Assembly (NCBI GenBank): GCA_041595375.1
Contig: JBFHKL010000070.1
Span: forward strand, 1 to 16,124
Length of the DNA: 16,124 nt
Reading direction: 5' to 3'
Source of the DNA: Saccharicrinis sp041595375
Lineage (GTDB): Bacteria; Bacteroidota; Bacteroidia; Bacteroidales; Marinilabiliaceae
Shown: in pieces, positions 1 to 6,595 of the stretch
How positions within the stretch are numbered: the stretch's first letter is position 1
Layout of the letters: every line of letters starts with the position of its first letter
Made by a program: the position numbers and the translations under genes
The notes under the pieces: model-generated
Told to the model about the DNA's origin: nothing
The model's input: only the letters and a program-made list of their open reading frames with translations
Database searches by the model: none

Positions 1-489
1 CCCTTCTTCGGTATAAACAGGAACACCAATTTGTTCACCCAACACCTGTAACTGGTTAATAGCCGCAGGACGATAAACGTCACCAGCCACCAAGAGAGGA
101 TTTTTACCTCTTTTATTTTTTAACAGGCTTGCTAATTTACCGGTATGGGTTGTTTTACCTGAACCTTGCAAACCAGCCATTAATAAAACTGCCGGATTAC
201 CCTTAATATTTACATCTACCGATTCTCCACCCATTAAAACTGCCAACTCATCGTGAACAATTTTAATCATCATTTGCCCAGGCTGTACAGCATTCAATAC
301 ATTTGCCCCTATGGCTTTTTCTTTAACGGTTTCTGTAAATTCCTTGGCTGTTTTATAGTTAACATCAGCATTCAGAAGCGCCCTACGAACCTCTTTTAAA
401 GTTTCGGCAATATTAATCTCCGTAATTTTACCCTGACCTTTTAAGAGTTTAAAGGATCGCTCCAGCTTTTCTGACAGATTATCAAACAT
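1..489 (-). CDS. ffh: Signal recognition particle GTPase Ffh, N-terminal part (cut by window edge)
   Basis: This is the protein subunit of the signal recognition particle, which binds 4.5S RNA and signal sequences of nascent chains and docks at FtsY for co-translational membrane targeting. Only 163 codons are inside the window, starting at the ATG at 489 (MFDNLSEKLER). They cover the helical N domain (residues 1 to about 90) and the start of the G domain. The P-loop reads GLQGSGKTT at residues 106-114, and the DVYRPAA motif of SRP-type GTPases begins at residue 137. The rest of the G domain and the methionine-rich M domain lie left of the window. The gene is divergent from the SNF2 helicase, with a 194-bp shared upstream region. 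Identification is firm because the P-loop variant and the DVYRPAA motif together are specific to SRP GTPases, and the N-terminus matches Ffh rather than FtsY. Confidence 0.97.
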   Translation of the reverse strand, partial: MFDNLSEKLERSFKLLKGQGKITEINIAETLKEVRRALLNADVNYKTAKEFTETVKEKAIGANVLNAVQPGQMMIKIVHDELAVLMGGESVDVNIKGNPAVLLMAGLQGSGKTTHTGKLASLLKNKRGKNPLLVAGDVYRPAAINQLQVLGEQIGVPVYTEEG

Positions 490-683
490 GGTTTTTACTT
501 TTTAATTTTAAGACTGCAAAAATATAAAATATTTGCATATGAACTACTGAAACTGCACATGTAAAATAAATCCGGCTTTTTTTATTCTTTTAAAAAAAAT
601 TAAATAATACTATTTTTTCAATCCAGAGCGTTATTTTTACCTTCTTAATTTGGTCGAAAGCAAAGAAATATAGCGGGTTTTAA
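490..683. other. Divergent intergenic region between ffh and the SNF2 helicase
   Basis: This AT-rich stretch separates two divergent genes. Besides the ffh -7 element it has a near-match TTAATTTG at 645-652 on the plus strand, about 32 bp before the helicase ATG; it departs from TAnnTTTG at one position and could be the helicase promoter. No RNA gene or credible small ORF is seen. Confidence 0.4.
517..524 (-). promoter_or_regulatory. Bacteroidota-type -7 element upstream of ffh
   Basis: Read on the minus strand, TATTTTTG fits the TAnnTTTG consensus recognised by the Bacteroidota housekeeping sigma factor. It lies 27 bp before the ffh ATG, implying a leader of roughly 20 nt. No good -33 TTTG is visible at the expected distance, so the call rests on the -7 element and its position. 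Confidence 0.5.
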
Positions 684-3611
684 ATGGAAAAATTTATCAT
701 TATATTAATAGAAAACAGACACTTAGGAACATTAGCAGCACCTTATCTGGTTGAAGACAATGAGGATTCACCTTCCTTAAAGATCAACGAAAAGGTAGAT
801 GCCAAAAATCTTACTAAATATGATTATCTATTTTCTGACCAAGAACTTGAATTACTTCATATTTTAGAAAGAGTGAGTGATAAACATTTGTTTAGTATTT
901 ACTCAAAAGATAAGACCATTAAGCTTTTCTACGACAATCTGGATGATAAAAAATTAAATGATATTATTCGTCCACATATTGAAAAGTATATGGCTAAAAG
1001 TTTTGATTTACTGGCCGATTGTCCCCAAATCCCCATCTACTTTAAGGATTCTAATTACAGTAATTTGTATAAGTCAGATGAAATTAAGGTTTACAAACAA
1101 GTAGCTGAACCTGTTTTTTATTTTGATTTAAATACCGAAGGAATTAGTTACTCGTTAAAAATAAAACTGCAAGATGATGATTTAAGCTTAACTTACAAAA
1201 AGCCCATTGTTATTACGCATGACCCCTGCACCTTACTTATTAAAAACACCTTATACCGTTTTGAAAATACAGACAGCAAAAAATTCTTGCCTTTTTTTGA
1301 AAAAAAAGAAATTAAAATCCAGTCCAGAAGTGTTCCTACCTATATGGAAACATTTGTTCTCAATGCAATAAAAAACAACCATGTAGTAAACAAGGGATTT
1401 GATATTTTATCCAACGAAACTGAGCCTGTTGCTCTTTTATCGCTTGAACAAAACATTAGTCAAATGCCCGTTATTGTATTAAAGTTTAAATATGCACAAA
1501 AGGAATACCAGGCTAAAAGCATTTCAAAAATAGCTGTTCAGCTAAATTCTGAAAATGAACAATATATTTTCACCAAATACAAAAGGAACATTAAGTGGGA
1601 AAAAGATATTATCCAGTTTATCAAAGATCTAGGTTTAACAGAGGAGTCTGGTTCTCATTTTATTCCTGATACTAAACCTGATAGTGAAGTAAGTAATGTG
1701 CAGGAAATTATTGAATGGATCAACAATCATCTTGAAAGCATCCAACGCAAAGGCATTGAAATACAACAAAACAAACTAAAAAACCGCTATTTTATTGGTT
1801 CGTACAACTGTAAACTAAATACAGAAAAAAGAAAAGACTGGTTTGACTTAAATATGATTATTAAAGTTGGGGAATATGAAATTCCCTTCCTGAAATTAAG
1901 AAAGTGCCTGATTAATGGAAAAAAGGAATACAAGTTGCCCAATGACGACATATTTCTAATACCGGATGAATGGTTTACTAATTATACTGACATCTTAACC
2001 TTTGCCGAGGAAAAGGAAAACAGCATCAGATTAAACAACATGTATTATAATCTGTTGGGACAATCAACCAACTTCGATCATAAGAAATTTCAATCTCTTC
2101 CTCAGCAATCTGAAAATAGCGTACCAGCCTCTCTTAAAGCCAACCTCAGGCCCTATCAAATACAAGGTTTTAAATGGATGCTTTACCTCCATAACAATAA
2201 TTTTGGGGGCATTTTGGCCGATGATATGGGATTAGGAAAAACCCTACAAACCATTTCTTTTTTATTAAAAATCTATGAAGGAAATAATCAGCCTGAAGAA
2301 GAGCAAAAAAAGATGCTACAACTCAATTTGTTCGAAGCTTCTAATCTGGAGGGCTATAATAACAGTGGGATTCCTACTTCGCTCATTGTTATGCCAACTT
2401 CGCTTCTGCATAACTGGTTAAATGAATTTAGAAAATTTGCTCCTTCATTAAAAATCTATATTTACTCAGGTGCTAAACGATTAAAGTCAAAGGAGATTGG
2501 CAAAATATTGCGTCACTATCATATTGTGCTTTCCTCCTATGGCGTGGTGCGTAATGATATTGACTATTTAAAACATTATCATTTTCATTACTTTATTTTA
2601 GATGAAAGTCAATACATTAAAAATCCCGGCTCAAAGATTTATGATGCTATCATGCAAATTAATTGTAATAAAAAACTGGTATTAACAGGTACACCTATCG
2701 AGAATTCATTAAGTGATCTATGGGCACAGATGAATTTTGTAAATAAAGGGTTATTGGGTAATCTGAGCTTTTTTAAACGTCAATATATATTCCCCATTGA
2801 GAAAAATAACAGTGAGGAACATGAGGAAAAACTGCAACAACTCATTGAACCTTTTGTACTGCGAAGAACTAAAAGTAAAGTAGCCAGAGAGCTACCTCCT
2901 GTTACAGAACAGGTATTGTATTGCGATATGACAAAAGAGCAAAAAAAGGTATACGATGCAGAAAAATCGGGCATACGCAATCAACTGTTAAAAACTCTCG
3001 AAACCAGCGGAATGGAAAAATCTACCTTTCTGGCTCTTCAAGGACTTACGCGCTTACGCCAGATTGCTAATCATCCAATTTTTGTTGATCCCGAATACCG
3101 AGGTGAGTCTGGTAAATTTAATATGATAGTTGACAATCTTAAAAACATAATCAGCGAAAAGCACAAAGTCCTTATTTTCTCTTCTTTTGTAAAAGATTTA
3201 GACCTGCTTGAAAAAGTATTGATAAAACGTAAAATAAAGTACAGTAAACTGACCGGAAGCACAAACAACAGACAAGCTGTAGTAGATGCCTTTGAAAAGA
3301 AAGAGGATTGTAAGGTGTTTTTAATTTCACTGAAAGCAGGAGGTGTTGGATTAAATCTGGTTAGTGCCGATTATGTGTTTATGCTTAATCCATGGTGGAA
3401 TCCGGCAGCTGAATCTCAAGCCATCAACCGTGCTCACCGTATAGGGCAAACACAAAATGTTTTTGTATATCGTTTTATCTCCACCGAAACCATTGAAGAA
3501 AAAATAATGAGATTACAGGAACATAAATCAAAATTGGCTGATACTTTTATAAATTCAAATAATCCTTTTAAAAATATGAATGAAAAGGAAATAAAAGAGT
3601 TATTTTCATAG
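684..3611 (+). CDS. SNF2/Rad54-family DNA-dependent ATPase (DEAD/DEAH-like helicase)
   Basis: The protein has 975 residues, and all SNF2 motor motifs lie in its second half. RecA-like lobe 1 has the Walker A region GGILADDMGLGKT (about 508-520), a DESQ box II at 640-643 (DEAQ or DEAH is more usual) and motif III LTGTP at 667-671. Lobe 2 has the LIFSSF segment, the SLKAGGVGLNL motif and the arginine-finger motif RAHRIGQ at 916-922. Proteins of this family translocate on duplex DNA and remodel protein-DNA complexes; bacterial members include RapA, which recycles RNA polymerase, but this sequence lacks obvious RapA-specific features. The first 480 or so residues match nothing I recognise, and I see no cysteine/histidine-rich SWIM zinc finger, which many bacterial SNF2 proteins carry. 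The C-terminus ends shortly after the last helicase motif. The target is unknown. It is the first gene of a plus-strand run, 50 bp ahead of the DUF2807 gene, with no functional link evident. Confidence 0.93.
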   Translation: MEKFIIILIENRHLGTLAAPYLVEDNEDSPSLKINEKVDAKNLTKYDYLFSDQELELLHILERVSDKHLFSIYSKDKTIKLFYDNLDDKKLNDIIRPHIEKYMAKSFDLLADCPQIPIYFKDSNYSNLYKSDEIKVYKQVAEPVFYFDLNTEGISYSLKIKLQDDDLSLTYKKPIVITHDPCTLLIKNTLYRFENTDSKKFLPFFEKKEIKIQSRSVPTYMETFVLNAIKNNHVVNKGFDILSNETEPVALLSLEQNISQMPVIVLKFKYAQKEYQAKSISKIAVQLNSENEQYIFTKYKRNIKWEKDIIQFIKDLGLTEESGSHFIPDTKPDSEVSNVQEIIEWINNHLESIQRKGIEIQQNKLKNRYFIGSYNCKLNTEKRKDWFDLNMIIKVGEYEIPFLKLRKCLINGKKEYKLPNDDIFLIPDEWFTNYTDILTFAEEKENSIRLNNMYYNLLGQSTNFDHKKFQSLPQQSENSVPASLKANLRPYQIQGFKWMLYLHNNNFGGILADDMGLGKTLQTISFLLKIYEGNNQPEEEQKKMLQLNLFEASNLEGYNNSGIPTSLIVMPTSLLHNWLNEFRKFAPSLKIYIYSGAKRLKSKEIGKILRHYHIVLSSYGVVRNDIDYLKHYHFHYFILDESQYIKNPGSKIYDAIMQINCNKKLVLTGTPIENSLSDLWAQMNFVNKGLLGNLSFFKRQYIFPIEKNNSEEHEEKLQQLIEPFVLRRTKSKVARELPPVTEQVLYCDMTKEQKKVYDAEKSGIRNQLLKTLETSGMEKSTFLALQGLTRLRQIANHPIFVDPEYRGESGKFNMIVDNLKNIISEKHKVLIFSSFVKDLDLLEKVLIKRKIKYSKLTGSTNNRQAVVDAFEKKEDCKVFLISLKAGGVGLNLVSADYVFMLNPWWNPAAESQAINRAHRIGQTQNVFVYRFISTETIEEKIMRLQEHKSKLADTFINSNNPFKNMNEKEIKELFS

Positions 3612-3661
3612 TATATTATTCTGGTATAAATATTGTTTCGTAATAAAAAAAAATAAAAAAC

Positions 3662-4336
3662 ATGATCATGAAGAAACTAATTGGAGCAATTGTATTTATT
3701 GCATTTTTCACAAGTGTTACTGCACAGGAAACTAAGACCCAAAATAGAAATATTGGAACATTTAATGAAGTTTATGCAGGTAAAGGGGTTAATGTAACAT
3801 TGATAGAAGGCGACAAAGAGAAAGTACGCATAGAGATAGAAAATGCCGATGTGACAGATGTAATTACCAATATAAAAGGTAGAAAATTAGAGATTAAGTT
3901 AAAAACAAAGATCTATAAAGATATGTCGGTAATGGTTTATGTTACCTATAAATCCTTACTTTCAATTACTACAGGTACAGGTGCATTTATTGAAAGTAAC
4001 AATACCATTTATGCCGATAATCTGGAATTGAAAGCAGGCACAGGATCAACCATCATTTTAGATGTGGATACTAAGAACATTCGCACTTCCCTTTCTTCGT
4101 CAAAGGTAGAATTGGTTGGTAAAACTGAATTCCAAAGTGTTTCATGTAGCACCGGAGGGAAATACATTGCCGATCAACTGCTTAGCAAGGAAGCTTATGT
4201 AAAAGCATCTACAGGAGGTGTAGCCTGGGTTAAGGCCTCTGAAAAATTAGACGCTCAGGCTTCTACTGGAGGTAAAATTAGCTACACAGGTAATCCTAAG
4301 GAATTAATTACCAAAGGAAATGTAAATAGAGATTAA
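3662..4336 (+). CDS. Secreted head-GIN-domain protein (DUF2807 family)
   Basis: This 224-residue protein starts with a signal peptide: a lysine pair, a hydrophobic stretch (about residues 5-19) and a likely cleavage after TAQ or TA, with no lipobox cysteine. The mature part is a beta-rich right-handed repeat of the type annotated as DUF2807 or putative auto-transporter adhesin head GIN domain. Diagnostic features are the opening RNIGTFNEVYAGKGVNVTL segment, which resembles the family start, and glycine turns repeating along the solenoid: GTGAF, GTGST, then STGG at residues 163, 183 and 201. Such proteins are very common in Bacteroidota, are exported to the periplasm or cell surface, and have no established biochemical role. 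Translation may begin at the ATG at 3662 or the in-frame ATG at 3668 (MKKLIG); the second gives a more typical signal peptide, and the sequence does not decide. It lies 50 bp after the helicase and could share its transcript. Confidence 0.85.
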   Translation: MIMKKLIGAIVFIAFFTSVTAQETKTQNRNIGTFNEVYAGKGVNVTLIEGDKEKVRIEIENADVTDVITNIKGRKLEIKLKTKIYKDMSVMVYVTYKSLLSITTGTGAFIESNNTIYADNLELKAGTGSTIILDVDTKNIRTSLSSSKVELVGKTEFQSVSCSTGGKYIADQLLSKEAYVKASTGGVAWVKASEKLDAQASTGGKISYTGNPKELITKGNVNRD

Positions 4337-4352
4337 CATATAAAAGCCAGTG

Positions 4353-4405
4353 ATTGGAGATTTAAGATTTTGGGAATAACTCCCGTCTGATCTTAAATCT
4401 CCAAT
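4353..4405. repeat. 16-bp perfect inverted repeat with structured centre
   Basis: ATTGGAGATTTAAGAT at 4353-4368 is repeated exactly as its reverse complement at 4390-4405. Inside, GGGA (4372-4375) can pair with TCCC (4381-4384) around a 5-nt loop, so the 53 bp could fold into one long hairpin. It lies 17 bp after the DUF2807 stop. The sequence after it is T-rich but has no continuous T-tract on the plus strand, so a simple intrinsic terminator is not the obvious reading. The length and perfection of the arms suggest a dispersed intergenic palindrome (REP/MITE-like) or a transcript 3'-end structure. Confidence 0.75.
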
Positions 4406-4472
4406 TGTTCATTTGCTATTTCTTATAGATTTCTTTCCTCACTAAATTCTACTGTTCTTAGAAAACATACCC

Positions 4473-4491
4473 AAGGATCAGGCCTTTTTTT
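4473..4491 (+). terminator. Weak terminator-like hairpin with T-run
   Basis: AAGG (4473-4476) and CCTT (4483-4486) can pair around a 6-nt loop, and the sequence continues as T residues through 4491. The stem is only 4 bp, so it is marginal. It is placed sensibly, after the DUF2807 gene and before the promoter of the methyltransferase gene. Confidence 0.25.
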
Positions 4492-4502
4492 ATTAGGAAG
4501 AG

Positions 4503-4512
4503 CCCTGCAGGG
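4503..4512. promoter_or_regulatory. GC-rich palindrome CCCTGCAGGG at the -33 region
   Basis: This 10-bp perfect palindrome stands out in AT-rich surroundings. It ends 21 bp before the -7 element of the methyltransferase gene, which is about where a -33 element or an overlapping operator would sit. No TTTG -33 box is visible. A dimeric regulator site is possible, but chance is not excluded. Confidence 0.3.
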
Positions 4513-4533
4513 AAAAGATTAGATATTTTTTTC

Positions 4534-4541
4534 TACTTTTG
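4534..4541 (+). promoter_or_regulatory. Bacteroidota -7 element TACTTTTG for the methyltransferase gene
   Basis: TACTTTTG matches TAnnTTTG exactly and is followed by C, as is typical. Transcription would begin about 7 bp downstream, leaving a leader of about 10 nt before the ATG at 4557. This argues against the upstream in-frame TTG at 4539, which lies inside the promoter element. Confidence 0.65.
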
Positions 4542-4556
4542 CCGAAAATAAGAACT

Positions 4557-5261
4557 ATGTCAGGTACATTATATTTAATTCCAACCACTTTAGGAGAATC
4601 TTCTATTGAAAGTGTTATTCCTTCAGATATTACTTTAATAATTAAGCAGATAAAGCATTTTATTGTCGAAGATATTCGTACTACACGACGCTATCTTAAA
4701 AAAGTGGATAAATCAATTAATATTGATGAACTTACATTTTATGAGCTTAACAAGCATACTACCCCTCAACAAAAAAGCATTTTTTTAAATGCGGCCAAAA
4801 AGGGTCACCCTATCGGAGTAATCTCCGAAGCCGGATGTCCAGGAGTTGCTGATCCTGGTGCCGACATGGTTGCTGCAGCACATCAGCAAAATATTAAAGT
4901 GGTTCCTTTAGTTGGCCCTTCTTCCATCTTATTATCATTAATGGCGTCGGGCATGAACGGACAAAGTTTTGCCTTTCAGGGATATTTACCCATAAAATCG
5001 GGCGACAGAGCTAAAGCCATTCAACATCTTGAATCTTTATCAATACGGGAAAAACAAACCCAAATTTTTATAGAGGCTCCTTATCGAAATAACCATTTAT
5101 TAAAGGATATTTTAGCCAATTGTCATGAAAAAACCAGGGTTTGTATTGCCTGTGACATCACTCTGGAAACAGAATTTATTAAAACAAAAACAGTAGCTCA
5201 ATGGAAAGGGCAACTTCCTGAACTACATAAAAAACCAACTATATTTTTAATACAAGGATAA
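4557..5261 (+). CDS. RsmI-like SAM-dependent methyltransferase (tetrapyrrole methylase fold), short paralogue
   Basis: The protein has 234 residues from the ATG at 4557 (MSGTLYLIP). The reading frame stays open to a TTG at 4539, but that codon overlaps the -7 promoter element, so the ATG is preferred. The fold is the TP-methylase type: the opening GTLYLIPTTLG corresponds to the LYLVATPIGN start of RsmI, and SEAGCPGVADPGADMV at residues 90-105 corresponds to the conserved SDAGTP..SDPG segment that forms the SAM pocket. RsmI 2'-O-methylates C1402 of 16S rRNA. This protein lacks the roughly 50-residue C-terminal extension of canonical RsmI, and several signature residues differ (TT for TP; EAGCPGVA for DAGTPLIS), so it is probably the second, divergent paralogue often seen in Bacteroidota; its substrate is uncertain. 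I therefore give no gene symbol. It has its own promoter and is followed 52 bp later by the hydrolase gene. Confidence 0.85.
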   Translation: MSGTLYLIPTTLGESSIESVIPSDITLIIKQIKHFIVEDIRTTRRYLKKVDKSINIDELTFYELNKHTTPQQKSIFLNAAKKGHPIGVISEAGCPGVADPGADMVAAAHQQNIKVVPLVGPSSILLSLMASGMNGQSFAFQGYLPIKSGDRAKAIQHLESLSIREKQTQIFIEAPYRNNHLLKDILANCHEKTRVCIACDITLETEFIKTKTVAQWKGQLPELHKKPTIFLIQG

Positions 5262-5313
5262 TTCACTAAAACCTTTCCATTCCTTCCTTTGTTATCGTTA
5301 AAAGGGATAAGAA

Positions 5314-6552
5314 ATGAGGAATGTAAATTATTGGTTTATAATTGTTTTTGGATCTATACTGATAGGGAGTTGTTCCAAAGACAATGACGATTTTTTTAAT
5401 GATCAACCAGATAACGATTATTTAATCAGTGTAACTAAGGTTAGTTCCTATACACAACAACAAGTAAATTTTATATTAAACTCTGCCGAAAACCTTTTAG
5501 GTGGAGATATTGATATATCTGATAAAAACATTGATGGAGTCAATGTTTATTATGTGGAATACAAGTCAGAATATATTAATAATGAAAGCATCACCCTATC
5601 TGGTTTGGTTTGCACACCTGCTAATAAAAATACTGAAGCTATAATGGTTAGCTTTCAAAACGGAACCATAGCCTTACACTCCAATGCGCCAACAAAACAA
5701 CTAACTAATCCTGACTATGTTATTATGCATGCTTTAGCCGGATTGGGTTTTGTTGTCACCATACCTGATAATATTGGATTTGGTGTTTCTGAAGAATTTC
5801 AACACCCTTATCACCACAAAGAATTATTTCAACGCTCTATAACCGATTTAATATATGCCACCATTGAAATGGATCGTTCAACAGATTACCCCTTCAATCT
5901 CGCTAACAAGCTTTTCCTAACCGGCTACTCATTAGGAGGTTGGGCCAGTTTGGTAACTCATCATTATCTGGAACAAAACCCTATAGAAAACATGGAATTG
6001 TTAGGTTCTGCTTGTGGTGCAGGAGCCTATAATTTAGTGGATATGCGTGATTATTTAGTTGAACAGGACTATTATTCACAACCATTTTATATTCCGAATA
6101 TGCTTATGGGATATCAGTCTGTTGGCGATTTATCCGAAGAAATATCATGCTATATCAACGAGCCTTATGCTTCGAAAATACCAGAATTAATAGATGGAGA
6201 ACATAGTGCTGATGAAATCAATCAGGGCTTAACCACCGATATGCAAGCGCTCTTTACTACGGCATTTATCAACGAATTTCATAGCGAAACTCTTGCCAAA
6301 TGGATCGAACTTAAAAATGTACTTGTCAACAATAGTCAGCCTGCCTGGATAAATTCAAGTCCCATCACTTTATATCATGGAAATGAAGATACTCAGGTAC
6401 CTTACTCTCTTTCAGAAACTCTGCATGAGGATTTCAGAGCCATAGGTGTTTCTGATACTATGTTAACGCTTATCACTCTGGAAGGAGCGAGCCACGCAAC
6501 AGGCTCTGCTCCCATGTATCTTCAGGTGATAAATGAATTATTAGACTATTAA
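5314..6552 (+). CDS. Lipoprotein alpha/beta hydrolase (secretory lipase/esterase-like)
   Basis: This 412-residue protein begins with a lipoprotein signal peptide: hydrophobic residues 6-18 and a lipobox ending IGSC, so Cys20 would be lipidated. The next residues, SKDNDD, are serine plus acidic, resembling the Bacteroidota signal that sends lipoproteins to the cell surface. The catalytic domain has the nucleophile elbow GYSLGG with Ser206, a probable acid at Asp359 in HGNEDTQVP, and a probable catalytic His394 in GASHATG. Spacing and order fit the alpha/beta hydrolase fold, and the arrangement resembles secreted lipases and esterases or BAAT/prolyl-oligopeptidase-like enzymes; the substrate (ester, acyl sugar or lipid) cannot be told from sequence. 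There is no C-terminal secretion domain. It follows the methyltransferase gene by 52 bp and converges on the sensor kinase gene with a 38-bp gap. Confidence 0.85.
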   Translation: MRNVNYWFIIVFGSILIGSCSKDNDDFFNDQPDNDYLISVTKVSSYTQQQVNFILNSAENLLGGDIDISDKNIDGVNVYYVEYKSEYINNESITLSGLVCTPANKNTEAIMVSFQNGTIALHSNAPTKQLTNPDYVIMHALAGLGFVVTIPDNIGFGVSEEFQHPYHHKELFQRSITDLIYATIEMDRSTDYPFNLANKLFLTGYSLGGWASLVTHHYLEQNPIENMELLGSACGAGAYNLVDMRDYLVEQDYYSQPFYIPNMLMGYQSVGDLSEEISCYINEPYASKIPELIDGEHSADEINQGLTTDMQALFTTAFINEFHSETLAKWIELKNVLVNNSQPAWINSSPITLYHGNEDTQVPYSLSETLHEDFRAIGVSDTMLTLITLEGASHATGSAPMYLQVINELLDY

Positions 6553-6595
6553 ATAAATATAGTCACACCTTTTTGGAACCGACAGTTTATTTAAT
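6548..6595. terminator. Possible bidirectional terminator between convergent genes
   Basis: ATTAAATAAA (6548-6557) has its exact reverse complement at 6586-6595, spanning the 38-bp gap between the hydrolase and the sensor kinase; both arms overlap stop codons. A smaller alternative is GACTAT (6544-6549) with ATAGTC (6559-6564), followed by CCTTTTT on the plus strand. Both stems are AT-rich and weak, so this is tentative. Confidence 0.3.

Noticed and set aside
2780..2980. Short open frames on the opposite strand of the helicase and of other large genes
   Set aside because: They lie wholly inside well-supported genes, lack family resemblance and have no promoter or start signals.
684..3611. 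SNF2 helicase as part of a DISARM- or restriction-like defence system
   Set aside because: No methyltransferase of the DNA type, nuclease, phospholipase D or DUF1998 gene is nearby; the adjacent genes are housekeeping or secreted proteins.
4353..4405. Inverted repeat as the end of an insertion sequence
   Set aside because: Both arms lie within 53 bp, with no transposase or target-site duplication visible.
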